Shown here: positions 27,033-35,590 of the stretch, one piece after another
How positions within the stretch are numbered: the stretch's first letter is position 1
How the letters are laid out: every line of letters starts with the position of its first letter
Source: CAVVJA01 sp963779485
Lineage (GTDB): Bacteria; Actinomycetota; Actinomycetes; Mycobacteriales; Jatrophihabitantaceae
Direction: 5' to 3'
DNA length: 64,000 nt
Assembly (NCBI GenBank): GCA_963779485.1
Contig: CAVZYJ010000007.1
Location: forward strand, 1-64,000
Notes under the pieces: generated by a model
Told to the model about the DNA's origin: nothing
Databases searched by the model: none
Seen by the model: the letters and a program-made list of their open reading frames with translations, nothing else
Position numbers and translations under genes: made by a program

Positions 27033-27866
27033 ATGGGCGCTGTCGAACAGTTCCGCGTCGATGAGGTCTCGCCGTCCTATTGGCGGGTGACCTTCGACAA
27101 CGGCCCGGTCAATTTGTTGGACGCCGACACCATCGACCAGCTCGGCGCCGTCATCGGGCGCATTGAGAACGACCCCGACCTCACGGTGGTTGTCTTCCGC
27201 AGTGATAAGCCGGGTTACTTCATGGCCCACTGGGACTTCCTGGCGGACAACGCTCGGGTGGCAAAGATGCCGCCCGGCCCGACCGGCCTGCACCCCTACG
27301 TCGACAACTTCATCCGGCTCAGCCGGCTGCCGGTTGCGACCATCTCAGAGATCCGGGGGCGCGCCCGCGGCGCGGGCAGCGAGTTCGTTCTCGCCACCGA
27401 CATCCGCTTTGCATCCGAGAAGGCGATCCTGGGCCAGTTCGAGATCGGCGTCGACGCCGTCCCCGGCGGCGGCCCCATGGCGCGGCTCGGGCGCCTGGTC
27501 GGCCGCGGCCGCGCGCTGGAGATCCTGCTCGGCGGCGACGACCTCGACGCCGCCCTTGCGGCTCAGTACGGGTACGTCAACCGGGTCATCCCGGACGGCG
27601 AGATCGAGGGCTTTACCGACGCCTTCGCGCGCCGGATCGCGGCCTTCGACAAGGTGGCCGTCGCCGGCATCAAGAAGCTGGTCGACGTGGGGACGCTGCC
27701 CGACGACGCCGAGTTCGCGGCCGGGCTGCAGGAGTACTTCGCCACCGCCAGCCGTCCGGAGCGCCGACCGTTCGTCCAGCTGCTGTTCGAGAACGGCCTC
27801 CAACAGCCCGACGGCATCGAAACCGACCTCGGCACCGCGATCGGGAAGCTGCGACAAAACCGCTAA
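27033..27866 (+). CDS. Enoyl-CoA hydratase/isomerase family protein
   Basis: 277 residues from ATG 27033. The crotonase fold shows VTFDNGPVNLLDADTIDQL at the N-terminus, ISEIRGRARGAGSEFVLATD at the oxyanion-hole helix and FGQFEIGVDAVPGGG-type residues in ILGQFEIGVDAVPGGGPMARL. The two catalytic glutamates of true hydratases are not clearly conserved: the second region reads DAVPGGGPM rather than a glutamate-containing motif, so another crotonase activity is possible. Single gene; the convergent SDR starts 50 bp after its stop. Confidence 0.85.
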   Translation: MGAVEQFRVDEVSPSYWRVTFDNGPVNLLDADTIDQLGAVIGRIENDPDLTVVVFRSDKPGYFMAHWDFLADNARVAKMPPGPTGLHPYVDNFIRLSRLPVATISEIRGRARGAGSEFVLATDIRFASEKAILGQFEIGVDAVPGGGPMARLGRLVGRGRALEILLGGDDLDAALAAQYGYVNRVIPDGEIEGFTDAFARRIAAFDKVAVAGIKKLVDVGTLPDDAEFAAGLQEYFATASRPERRPFVQLLFENGLQQPDGIETDLGTAIGKLRQNR

Positions 27867-27917
27867 CGGCTAGGAGACTGGCCGACATCGACCTCCGGCC
27901 AGTGCCGGTGTGCATAG

Positions 27918-28676
27918 CTACGAGACGAACTGCTGGCCCCCGTCGATGTCGTAGGTCGCGCCGGTGACCGCGGTGTTGATCATGAGATGGACCGCGAGCG
28001 CGGCGACGTCGGCCGGGCCGACGACGCGACCGATCGGGAGCGTCGCCCGCAGCTCATTTCGGCGATCCTCGAGTCGATCTCCGAGCAGCGACGCCGACAG
28101 CGGGGTGTCGACGAAGCCGGCAGCGATGAGGTTGACCCGAACCGGGGCGAGCGCGAGCGCGAGGGCCGCGGTAAACGGAGGCAGCACGGCGGTCGCCGCC
28201 GAGGAGATGCCGAGGTCGCGACTGATCTTTCGGCCGCCGGTGCCGCCCATGAGCAGCAGAGTGCCGCCGGGCCTCATCTTGCTGGCAGCGTTGCGGGCGA
28301 CCTCGAGCGCCAGCACCACGTGAGAGCCGAGCGCGTGATGCACCTGATCCGGGGTCATCTCGAGCAGGGGCACGTAGTCCGGACCGCCGGCCGTGATGAG
28401 GACATGGTCGATCGGATCGGATAGGCCGTCGAAGAATTGTTTCAGCGCTGCCGCGTCGTCGGCGTCCAAGGCGGCAGTGCTTCGCGCGTCGACGTCACGG
28501 GCTGCACGCTCGAGGCGCTCGGGATCCCGGCCCACGAGGACGACGTCGGCACCTTCGCTGCGCGCGCGACGGGCGGTCTCGAGCCCGATGCCGGCGCTGC
28601 CGCCGATCAGGACGACGGTCTGACCGAGGAGTTCCGGCTCGCGCTGGGTGGAAACGGCAGTGTTCTCGGTGGTCAT
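27918..28676 (-). CDS. SDR-family protein without the YxxxK catalytic pair
   Basis: 252 residues from ATG 28676 with GGAGGAAT upstream. The cofactor motif is VVLIGGSAGIGLETARRA; ITAGG replaces the usual NNAG; DIDGGQQFV closes the fold as in classical SDRs. At the place of the catalytic Tyr-x-x-x-Lys the sequence reads SSAATAVLPPFTAALALAL, so both residues are missing. A related group of SDRs lacks the pair naturally. The protein may bind nucleotide without ordinary dehydrogenase chemistry. Single gene, followed on the same strand by a remnant of a flavin disulfide reductase upstream. Confidence 0.85.
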   Translation of the reverse strand: MTTENTAVSTQREPELLGQTVVLIGGSAGIGLETARRARSEGADVVLVGRDPERLERAARDVDARSTAALDADDAAALKQFFDGLSDPIDHVLITAGGPDYVPLLEMTPDQVHHALGSHVVLALEVARNAASKMRPGGTLLLMGGTGGRKISRDLGISSAATAVLPPFTAALALALAPVRVNLIAAGFVDTPLSASLLGDRLEDRRNELRATLPIGRVVGPADVAALAVHLMINTAVTGATYDIDGGQQFVS

Positions 28677-28733
28677 GATTCCTCCGATGGGTGGGGTCGG
28701 TGACCGATCACCAGTCGCCGCCAGCTGTCCGCC

Positions 28734-28919
28734 TTACTCCGACAGGCCCGCCATCTGCGCGTCCATCGATTTAACCGGTCGCGGCATGTCGGCGATCTCC
28801 ATGCGGAGGTCTTTCAATGCCGCCTCGTAGATCCCCGAGAAGGTCGGGAAGGGTTGGATCGTGTCGCCCAGCACCTCGAGCGGGACGTGCGCCCGGATGG
28901 CGAGCGTCGCTTGTTGCAT
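28734..28919 (-). pseudogene. C-terminal remnant of a pyridine nucleotide-disulfide oxidoreductase
   Basis: The minus strand reads MQQATLAIRAHVPLEVLGDT followed by IQPFPTFSGIYEAALKDL, the dimerisation-domain end of mercuric-reductase/lipoamide-dehydrogenase relatives. The FAD- and NAD-binding domains are absent. An ATG at 28919 lies after GGAGGAG, so a 61-residue peptide could still be translated. The remnant is 57 bp upstream of the SDR gene. It adjoins, in the opposite direction, a glyoxalase remnant. Confidence 0.7.
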
Positions 28920-29010
28920 CCACTTGCTCCTCCATTCGAAGTGGCCGACAGCGCGGCGACCGATGTAACGGTCCCACTCCGAGCTACCGGTCGCGCCAGT
29001 GGACGCCCTG

Positions 29011-29085
29011 GTCGATGCACGGGCACGAGCTTCTATCAGAGCCTCGGATGTTGGCTGGACATCGACCTGGTGGTCAACGACGCGT
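29011..29085 (+). pseudogene. N-terminal fragment of a VOC (glyoxalase-like) gene, copy 1
   Basis: The plus strand encodes SFYQSLGCWLDIDLVVNDAS, matching the start of small VOC proteins (family pattern DRAKxFYxSLGWRLDADF). The DNA TTCTATCAGAGCCTCGGATG closely matches copy 2 at 40671-40740, with one extra base upstream that breaks the frame. No other part of the gene follows. Confidence 0.65.
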
Positions 29086-29197
29086 CCGGAATGTGCAACC
29101 CCACTCCCGCCGAGCATTGCGCATAGCCCAGCATGACCGTGATCGATACGCTGCACTTTCGGCTTTCTGCATCACCCCTTGGTCAGCGGAGGCAGGC

Positions 29198-30022
29198 ATG
29201 GGCATGATCACGACCACCGACGGCACGGAGATCTTCTACAAGGACTGGGGCGCGGGCCAGCCGATCGTGTTCAGCCATGGTTGGCCGCTGTCATCCGATG
29301 ACTGGGATACGCAGATGCTGTTCTTCTTGCAGCACGGCTACCGAGTGATCGCTCATGACCGGCGTGGGCACGGCCGTTCGACCCAGACCGGCGATGGTCA
29401 CGACATGGACCATTACGCCGACGACTTGGCTGCGGTGACAGCACATCTCGATCTTCATGGTGCTGTTCACGTCGGGCACTCGACCGGTGGCGGCGAGGTC
29501 GTGCACTACATTGCCCGGCACGGAGAAGGTCGTGTCGCTAAGGCCGTGCTGATGAGCGCGGTGCCGCCGTTGATGGTGAAGACCGACGCGAACCCCGGCG
29601 GCTTACCCAAAAGTGTGTTTGACGATCTGCAAGCGCAGCTTGCCGCCAACCGCTCGGAGTTCTACCGCGCGTTGCCGTCTGGGCCGTTCTACGGCTTCAA
29701 TCGCCCTGGCGTGGAGCCGTCCGAAGCAATCATTCAGAACTGGTGGCGCCAGGGCATGATGGGCGGCGCGAAGGCGCATTACGACGGCATCGTCGCTTTT
29801 TCGCAGACCGATTTCACCGAGGATCTGAAGAAGATATCGGTGCCCGCGTTGGTCATGCACGGAGATGACGACCAGATCGTGCCTTACGCGGACTCTGCAC
29901 CACTCTCCGCGCAACTCCTCCAGAACGCCGTGTTGAAGACATATGCGGGCTTCCCGCACGGCATGCCAACCACTCAGGCCGACACCATCAACGCCGACCT
30001 ACTCGCCTTCATCCGGTCCTGA
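29198..30022 (+). CDS. Non-heme chloroperoxidase-like alpha/beta hydrolase
   Basis: 274 residues from ATG 29198 with GCGGAGG upstream; the long open frame before it overlaps remnants and is not used. Oxyanion region FSHGWPLSSDDW, nucleophile elbow GHSTGGGE with Ser95, acid in VMHGDDDQIVP and histidine in GFPHGMP are all present. This is the cofactor-free haloperoxidase/perhydrolase family, which can also act as esterases. The enzyme is predicted to be soluble. The convergent TetR gene ends 55 bp later, with a hairpin between them. Confidence 0.92.
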   Translation: MGMITTTDGTEIFYKDWGAGQPIVFSHGWPLSSDDWDTQMLFFLQHGYRVIAHDRRGHGRSTQTGDGHDMDHYADDLAAVTAHLDLHGAVHVGHSTGGGEVVHYIARHGEGRVAKAVLMSAVPPLMVKTDANPGGLPKSVFDDLQAQLAANRSEFYRALPSGPFYGFNRPGVEPSEAIIQNWWRQGMMGGAKAHYDGIVAFSQTDFTEDLKKISVPALVMHGDDDQIVPYADSAPLSAQLLQNAVLKTYAGFPHGMPTTQADTINADLLAFIRS

Positions 30023-30045
30023 CGTCAAGAAGATCACGTCCTCCG

Positions 30046-30072
30046 TGCCGTACTGCCGCGATCGGTACGGCA
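30046..30072. terminator. Hairpin between convergent genes
   Basis: TGCCGTAC (30046-30053) and GTACGGCA (30065-30072) are exact inverted repeats with an 11-bp loop. It fills the gap between the hydrolase and TetR stops and could end transcription in both directions, although there is no T-run. Confidence 0.5.
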
Positions 30073-30077
30073 GTCGC

Positions 30078-30713
30078 TCACGTGCGCTCGCCGGCGTCGG
30101 ATCGGTGGCCTGGCGGATTGGTGCCGCCGACGGCTCGCCAGACGAGCGCGGCGGTGCGTTCCGGCCAGCGAGGTGGCGGCGTCGAGATCGCTAACGCACG
30201 GGCGTACCAGGAACCGGTGCCCAGAGTCACGGCTATCTGCAAGTCGGCGTCGGGATCGATAAGGCCAAGCTGCTGCGCCCGCCGCAGGATGGCTCGTATC
30301 CGGCGCCGGCGCGGAGCGATGACCTCGGCGCGGTAGCGTGCGCGTAGCTGTGGCGCCGTGCTTTCCTGCAGCATCGTGCCGACCAGCGATAGTCGTCCGG
30401 GCCGGGACACGCCCCGTTGAAAGTCGGCCAGCTCGGCCGTGAGGTCGGCCAACGGGTCCTCGGATGCCTCCGCCGGGACGGCGTCCACGGCCGATTGGAG
30501 CGCGGCCTCTGAGAGGCTCGCCTTGTCCGGCCACCGGCGGTAGAGCGCTTGACGGGTCGTGCGCGCCTCGTGGGCGACGGCGGCCAGCGACATCGCCTCG
30601 TATCCATACGCAGACAGATGCCTCGCCGCAACGGCGAGGATTCGGTCGTCGATCTCCGGATCTCTGGCCCGGCCACGTCCGGTCGCAGCAGAGGGCCTCA
30701 GGGGACGCGCCAT
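30078..30713 (-). CDS. TetR-family regulator of the ABM gene cluster
   Basis: 211 residues from ATG 30713; the open frame upstream crosses the operator and is excluded. HTH: YEAMSLAAVAHEARTTRQAL followed by YRRWPDKASLSEAAL. The C-terminal part resembles TetR_C_16-type ligand domains (TAPQLRARYRAEVIAPRRRR). It is divergent from the monooxygenase gene at 30774 with a near-perfect 23-bp palindrome between, so it most likely represses both itself and the downstream detox genes. Confidence 0.92.
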   Translation of the reverse strand: MARPLRPSAATGRGRARDPEIDDRILAVAARHLSAYGYEAMSLAAVAHEARTTRQALYRRWPDKASLSEAALQSAVDAVPAEASEDPLADLTAELADFQRGVSRPGRLSLVGTMLQESTAPQLRARYRAEVIAPRRRRIRAILRRAQQLGLIDPDADLQIAVTLGTGSWYARALAISTPPPRWPERTAALVWRAVGGTNPPGHRSDAGERT

Positions 30714-30716
30714 AAT

Positions 30717-30739
30717 CAATACACTACAGTATTGTATTG
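30717..30739. promoter_or_regulatory. Near-perfect 23-bp TetR operator
   Basis: Arms CAATACA (30717-30723) and TGTATTG (30733-30739) match exactly; inside, TAC and GTA also pair, leaving one mismatched pair around a central A at 30728. It begins 4 bp upstream of the TetR start and is 35 bp before the monooxygenase start, ideal for dual repression. Confidence 0.8.
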
Positions 30740-30773
30740 TGGTAATCTGCTCGGACACGCGAGAGGAGTTGAG

Positions 30774-31079
30774 ATGGTAATCGAATACATCCGCTACGCA
30801 CTCGCGCCAGACGAGGGCCGCGAGTTGGTGGCCGCGTATCAGCGGGCTGGCCAGGTGCTCGATGCGGATCCGCATTGTCTAGGCTTCGAGGTGGCGCAGG
30901 GCGTGGAGGAGCCCGAGCACGTCGTAGTGCGCATCCGGTGGGACTCGGTTCAAGGTCATGAGCAGGTCTTTCGGACGAGCCCTCGCTTCGGCGAGTTCTT
31001 CTCGGCCGTGCAGCCGTTTCTCTCCAAGATCGAGGAGATGAAGCACTACGAAGTCCGGCTGGGTGGCGCGGCCAGGTGA
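30774..31079 (+). CDS. Antibiotic biosynthesis monooxygenase (ABM) domain protein
   Basis: 101 residues from ATG 30774, with GAGAGGAG ahead. The sequence has the ferredoxin-like ABM pattern: MVIEYIRYAL, then LVAAYQRAGQVLDADPHCLG, then EHVVVRIRWDSVQGHEQVFR. ABM proteins include quinone-forming monooxygenases and heme-degrading enzymes; small members often only bind their substrate. Controlled, by position, by the divergent TetR. Confidence 0.85.
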   Translation: MVIEYIRYALAPDEGRELVAAYQRAGQVLDADPHCLGFEVAQGVEEPEHVVVRIRWDSVQGHEQVFRTSPRFGEFFSAVQPFLSKIEEMKHYEVRLGGAAR

Positions 31080-31325
31080 TGATTCGAGCCCTGGGTGCGG
31101 TCACAGCGGGCGGTGCGGAACCGCGGCGCGGCCCGGATCGGTTGGGCCTGAGCTCGCAGATCGACCGATTGCGCGCGCGCAACTCCCATGGCCAACATGA
31201 TCGCGCGCTCGCGCGCGTTCTCCACGGACGTCTCGGGCGGTACGGTCGTAGCGAATGGAAGCCGAGGAGATTGCCAACGCCGTGGGCCGCCTCGGCGCCG
31301 GGGCCAGTCCGTAAAGGGAGCCAGG

Positions 31326-32156
31326 ATGCCGTGGTTTCCGGATTTCGTCGGTGCTGCAGAGTTGGTGCGCAGGCAAACGCGCGTTGCCGGTCAAGCTGAT
31401 CCGGTCGGGCAGTACGTCGCCGCCCTGAATAGTGGCGATACCCGCGCTCTGGAGGACGTATGGCCCGGCGCGGTGGTGGTATACGACCCCCATGTTGGAG
31501 AGGTTCGAGGCCACCGGCGACTGCGACAGTTCGTCAAGCGAAGTAGATCCATACTGGCCGAGCGTCAGGCACATACCGAGACGGTGGCCGCCACCGTCGC
31601 CGGGGACCGCGCCGTGGTAGAACTGCTGGCGCACCTGGCCTATGACGGGCGGGAACTAGCGTGGCCGGTCGCAGTCGTCGCCGAATCTCCGGACTATCGG
31701 TCGGTGGTGTTCCGCTCCTACTTCAGCCAACGGGCCATCGATGGAATGCAGCACCTCCGGCCGCCCATCCTGCAGCCGGGGCCCGTCCACCTCGCGGACA
31801 TCGTCAGTACCTACCAGGCCGCGCTGGCCGCCGGCGACGTCGATACGGTAGTGGGCACCTTCACGCCGGACGGATATCTCCGCGAGGCGCTCGGACCGCA
31901 GTGCACCCACCGTGGCAGCGCCGAGCTGCGCTCGTTCTTCGGCGTCTCTTTCAGCTCCGGCGGCGGCATCGGTCTCGAGCCCTGCGCCGTGACCGATGAT
32001 GGTGTGCGCTGCGCAGTCGAGTACAACTGCGTTCGTTGGGGCGGCAATCAGCTGCCGCCCCAGGCAGGAATCGTCGTCTACGAGCGCAGCACCGACGGAC
32101 GGCTGGCTGCGGCCCGGCTGTACGACGACGTTGAACCGCCACCGAGCAACCCCTGA
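31326..32156 (+). CDS. Tandem SnoaL/NTF2-like domain protein
   Basis: 276 residues from ATG 31326, with AAAGGGAG upstream. It contains two NTF2-like units: the first from VGQYVAALNSGDTRALEDVW to about residue 130, the second from HLADIVSTYQAALAAGDVDT onward, each with the characteristic long helix then a GHRRLRQF or GSAELRSFF segment. A two-domain form is less common than single SnoaL proteins. Role unknown; MBL gene follows 38 bp later. Confidence 0.8.
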   Translation: MPWFPDFVGAAELVRRQTRVAGQADPVGQYVAALNSGDTRALEDVWPGAVVVYDPHVGEVRGHRRLRQFVKRSRSILAERQAHTETVAATVAGDRAVVELLAHLAYDGRELAWPVAVVAESPDYRSVVFRSYFSQRAIDGMQHLRPPILQPGPVHLADIVSTYQAALAAGDVDTVVGTFTPDGYLREALGPQCTHRGSAELRSFFGVSFSSGGGIGLEPCAVTDDGVRCAVEYNCVRWGGNQLPPQAGIVVYERSTDGRLAAARLYDDVEPPPSNP

Positions 32157-32194
32157 GGCGGGCGAAATGATCATTTGCCGGTCGGGAGCAGATC

Positions 32195-33112
32195 ATGACG
32201 ATGTCCTTTTCAGATCAGACCGCCGCGATCGAGTACCGGGTGTTCACCGCCAGGCGTTCCGGATTGACTCCCGGCGTCCCGCCCGGCTATGAGTCGCTGC
32301 TGTGGGTCGCGAACTCGGCGACCTTGATCTACGGCAAGCAGGACGCGGTGCTGGTCGACACGTTTGTCACGCTCGATCAGTCTGTCCAGCTCGCCGAGGA
32401 CATCGCGGCAACCGGCAAGAACCTGACCTACGTCTACATCACGCACGGCCATGGTGACCACTTTTTCGGCATCAACGAGCTGAAGCAGCGGTTTCCGAAC
32501 GTGCGGGCGGTGGCCACGGCTTCGGTCGTCGACCGCATGGGCACTCAGCTCGAGCCGGACATGCTGGAAGGGTTCTGGCGCCCACGCTTTCCTGGACAAA
32601 TACCCGTCGAGCCGGGTACCGCCGAGAGCCTGGATGGCGCATCGATCGAGCTGGAGGGGCATCCCCTGATCCCGATCGAGACCGGGTACACCGACACCGC
32701 CGACACGACCAGCCTGCACGTGCCATCGATAGGGCTGATCGCAGCCGGCGACGTTGTCTACAACGGCATCCACCCTTACCTCGGCGAGTCCAACGCGCAG
32801 ACGCGACTGGAATGGATCGACGCGCTCGACAAGCTCGACGCGCTCAAACCGCGCGCCGTGGTCGCCGGGCACAAGATCCCAGACCACGACGATGATCCGC
32901 GCAACATCGCCGAGACGCGGCAGTACCTGCGTGACTTCATCCGCCTCGATCAGGCGACCGACAGCCCGCGCGCGCTGTTCGACGCGATGATCGAGATCTA
33001 CCCTGATCGCGCCAACCCCGGGTCACTGTGGGGCGGCGCGAACGCCGCCAAGCGCGAGGCCGGGAGCTCGCCCAGCGCCGTCACGCCAGCGGCACGAGAC
33101 GACCAAAGTTAG
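32195..33112 (+). CDS. MBL-fold metallohydrolase
   Basis: 305 residues from ATG 32195. The zinc motif THGHGDHF holds His84, His86, Asp88 and His89; further ligands lie in LIAAGDVVYNGIHPYL and VVAGHKIPDHDDD. This pattern belongs to the glyoxalase II-like/quorum-lactonase-like branch, and the C-terminal helices RQYLRDFIRLDQA resemble hydrolases acting on small esters or lactones. The neighbouring VOC gene begins 30 bp later, so these are co-transcribed. Confidence 0.9.
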   Translation: MTMSFSDQTAAIEYRVFTARRSGLTPGVPPGYESLLWVANSATLIYGKQDAVLVDTFVTLDQSVQLAEDIAATGKNLTYVYITHGHGDHFFGINELKQRFPNVRAVATASVVDRMGTQLEPDMLEGFWRPRFPGQIPVEPGTAESLDGASIELEGHPLIPIETGYTDTADTTSLHVPSIGLIAAGDVVYNGIHPYLGESNAQTRLEWIDALDKLDALKPRAVVAGHKIPDHDDDPRNIAETRQYLRDFIRLDQATDSPRALFDAMIEIYPDRANPGSLWGGANAAKREAGSSPSAVTPAARDDQS

Positions 33113-33142
33113 CGGCTTGTGGCACACAATCAAGGAGAAGCC

Positions 33143-33532
33143 ATGCTGACCGACGCCCGGATCATGGCCATAGTGCCGACCACCGACCTCGCGCGCGCAA
33201 AAGCGTTCTACGGCCAGACGCTCGGCCTCACCGACGCGAATGTGCCCACGCCTGGCCCGCAGGTGATTTATCGGTGTGGCGGCGGCACGGTGCTCGAGGT
33301 CTACGAGCGGCCGACCGCAGGTGACGCGCAGCACACGCTCGCGTCGTGGGAAGTGGGCGACCTGCGCGCTGCGGTCGACCAACTGCGCAACCGTGGCGTG
33401 CGGTTCGAGGAGTACGACCTCCCGGAGGTCAAGACCGAGGACGGCATCTCAACCACCGGAGACCTCCGCGAGGCCTGGTTTCGCGACCCCGACGGCAACA
33501 TCCTGCGCGTCCATTCCCGTGTAGCGACGTAG
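33143..33532 (+). CDS. VOC family (glyoxalase/bleomycin-resistance-like) protein
   Basis: 129 residues from ATG 33143, with AAGGAGAAG just before it. The paired beta-alpha-beta-beta-beta units show MAIVPTTDLARAKAFYGQTL and WFRDPDGNILRVHS. An intact member, unlike the fragments at 29011 and 40671. VOC proteins bind a divalent metal or sequester antibiotics. Last gene of the TetR-linked run ABM, SnoaL, MBL, VOC. Confidence 0.9.
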   Translation: MLTDARIMAIVPTTDLARAKAFYGQTLGLTDANVPTPGPQVIYRCGGGTVLEVYERPTAGDAQHTLASWEVGDLRAAVDQLRNRGVRFEEYDLPEVKTEDGISTTGDLREAWFRDPDGNILRVHSRVAT

Positions 33533-33691
33533 TCACGCGTTGCCCCGAGCTGGGGCAGGTCGGTTGATGGACCCGGCCTCTGGCCGGCTCCGAGGTCCGC
33601 TGCCTGCGGTCGCCGTTCGGGCCGGGATGGGGCGGTGTGGCCGACGATCGCTCTCACGCGGCGGGTCGGCGGGCTGTGCGGGGCCTTTGCG

Positions 33692-34306
33692 TCATGAAAT
33701 ATGGGGATGGGCTCGCTGAGAGATGCTTTCGATGAGCTGTTGTGCCGCCGCGCTGGTGCTGATGCCGTCGCGCTGCGCGCGGCGGTGGAGTTCGGCGGCC
33801 GCGTACTCGGGCAGAAATCCCTCGGCGAGCAGGATGCCGATCGCCTGATTGTGCTGCGACACCCTATGCAGACCGCCGAGGCGTGCGTGCCCGCCGGGGG
33901 CTGCGGAGCGGAACGTGTCGACCGGAGCGGTTAGGTGGTCGTCCAGGACGACCTGCGCTGCCTCGATGCCGAGCGCGTAGCAGACGTCGGCGGCGAAGTC
34001 GACGAACGCGCCGGCGTTTCTGGCGTAGAACACGATCGTGCTCCCGACCTCGGCACTATCCAGGGCGGTGAGCGGCAGCATCACTGATGCGCTGATCGTG
34101 TCGGTGTCGGTATCGGTGTCCAGCGCGGTCAGCGTGACCGGGTAGCCATCGATGATCGAGGTGATGGTGAGGCCCAGGTACGACGGAACGGCGAGGCGAA
34201 TGTCCTCCAACAGCGCGCGCAGCAGCCCTTCCAGGTCGATGCCGGGCTCATCGAGGGCATCGGTCAACGAGCGAAGGTCCACGGGTGGCTCAACGGGGAT
34301 GTTCAC
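33692..34306 (-). CDS. ANTAR-domain protein with GAF-like sensor
   Basis: 204 residues from GTG 34306 (TTG 34339 possible). The N-terminal half (about 15-120) is a GAF-like sensor fold with LGLTITSIIDGYPVTLTAL. The C-terminal 50 residues have the ANTAR pattern: VSQHNQAIGILLAEGFLPEY then AAELHRRAQRDGISTSAAA. ANTAR proteins bind RNA hairpins and act in antitermination; many actinobacterial ones pair with GAF sensors. Sits alone, divergent from the STAS gene. Confidence 0.8.
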   Translation of the reverse strand: MNIPVEPPVDLRSLTDALDEPGIDLEGLLRALLEDIRLAVPSYLGLTITSIIDGYPVTLTALDTDTDTDTISASVMLPLTALDSAEVGSTIVFYARNAGAFVDFAADVCYALGIEAAQVVLDDHLTAPVDTFRSAAPGGHARLGGLHRVSQHNQAIGILLAEGFLPEYAAAELHRRAQRDGISTSAAAQQLIESISQRAHPHIS

Positions 34307-34780
34307 GACGTGCGGAACTCCGGCGCCCCGAGCGCCCAACGGTGATACCTGGATCCGCGCCGGGCAACGCGCCAGGCTCGGCCATCGAAGCCGGTCGTAG
34401 CGGTTCGGGTACCGGGTCCGGCAGCGTCAGCACCGTCGACACTACGCCGGCCCGACGATCCGGCGGCCCTGACATGCGGTGCTGGTGAGTCGAGCGCGAA
34501 CTCAGCGGGACCGACCACTGATTGGACCGGCACCGGCCGACGGATCGGGGCAGGTGTAGACGGCGGTGCGATCGGTCGCGTAGCGTCAAAGATCGTTGGG
34601 CTCTCAGCCAGTCCGAGCCGAGGCTGCTCCCTCTTGGCCTCCAGAGCGTCCGCTCGAAGTCGGACATTCTAGTGGCGCCGTTCGATCGGACCGGCTTTCG
34701 TGCGCTCTTGGTGGCTGACTCGCTTTCTGCGTTCTCCGGGCCGGCACGCATTCGACTCGGCCCAGTCCGGGACCGCTTCC
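34307..34780. other. 474-bp gap without a supported gene
   Basis: Both strands hold only GC-rich shadow frames without ribosome sites. No palindrome, RNA gene or repeat was found. It presumably contains the divergent promoters of the ANTAR and STAS genes. Confidence 0.5.
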
Positions 34781-35233
34781 GTGGTTCTGCCTTTCCCCGG
34801 CTGGTCCAGCCGAACCGACCAGCCGGACTCTCAACGCCCGAACGGCTCCGGGGCCGTCGGTGCGGACGATCGGCGAACCGCGCTGACCGTATCCACCGAT
34901 CTGGCCGCCCGCCGTCTGAAGTTAACCGGTGAGCTCGACTTCTTCTCTCCTTCCTTGACCGAGGTGTCGGCCACCTTGATGGTGATCAACCCTGGTGACA
35001 CCACGGTGGATCTGGCCGGCGTGCGGTTCATCGACGCGGGTGGCCTCGGCCGGCTCGTCCGGCTCCGCAACAACCTTGCGCTGCACAAGGCGACGTTGAC
35101 CGTGATCAACGCCTCGACCGGCGCGCAGCGGATATTCCGGATCGCCGGTCTGCAGGACATGTTGCCGCGGGCAGCCCGACCGCCGATGCCATCGGTAATG
35201 GCGACCACGTCGCCAGCGGCTCCGAGCAGGTAG
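34781..35233 (+). CDS. STAS-domain (anti-sigma factor antagonist-like) protein
   Basis: 150 residues from GTG 34781; the start is uncertain and no strong ribosome site is visible. The STAS domain spans roughly residues 40-130: LKLTGELDFFSPSLTEVS, then TTVDLAGVRFIDAGGLGRLV, with the phosphorylatable position in RFIDAGG being Asp/Ala rather than the usual DSSG serine. So it may not be regulated by SpoIIAB-type kinases. Followed 39 bp later by WhiB, probably in one transcript. Confidence 0.8.
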   Translation: MVLPFPGWSSRTDQPDSQRPNGSGAVGADDRRTALTVSTDLAARRLKLTGELDFFSPSLTEVSATLMVINPGDTTVDLAGVRFIDAGGLGRLVRLRNNLALHKATLTVINASTGAQRIFRIAGLQDMLPRAARPPMPSVMATTSPAAPSR

Positions 35234-35272
35234 CCCGTATTCCCGCCAAACATAGCGAGGAGAAGCCTGCCC

Positions 35273-35563
35273 ATGGATTGGCGTGAGAAGGCGATCTGCC
35301 GCAGCTGCGACCCAGAATTGTTCTTTCCCACCGAGCATACGAGAGCCGCCGCCGTTCAGATCGAACAGGCCAAGTCGATCTGTCGCCGCTGTCCGGTCGC
35401 TCACGAGTGTTTGGCGTGGGCGCTGGACAACGGTGTGGTCGGCGGCGTCTGGGGCGGCCTCACCGAAGACGACCGGCGGCGCCTGAAGCGGGCGCGTTTG
35501 ATCCGGGCAGGCAGAGCTGCAAGCGCACCCAGGTACGGCGATCCTCGCTCCGCCCGGGATTGA
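35273..35563 (+). CDS. WhiB-family iron-sulfur transcription factor
   Basis: 96 residues from ATG 35273, with GCGAGGAGAA before it. The four cluster cysteines are C9, C37, C40 and C46 (C12 is an extra one); GVWGG occurs at 58-62, as in the family, then a basic stretch RRRLKRARLIRAGR. WhiB proteins bind a [4Fe-4S] cluster and interact with sigma-A region 4. The exact subgroup cannot be set. Single gene behind the STAS gene. Confidence 0.95.
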   Translation: MDWREKAICRSCDPELFFPTEHTRAAAVQIEQAKSICRRCPVAHECLAWALDNGVVGGVWGGLTEDDRRRLKRARLIRAGRAASAPRYGDPRSARD

Positions 35564-35590
35564 CTCCGAAACGCGGAGCATGCCGACCAA

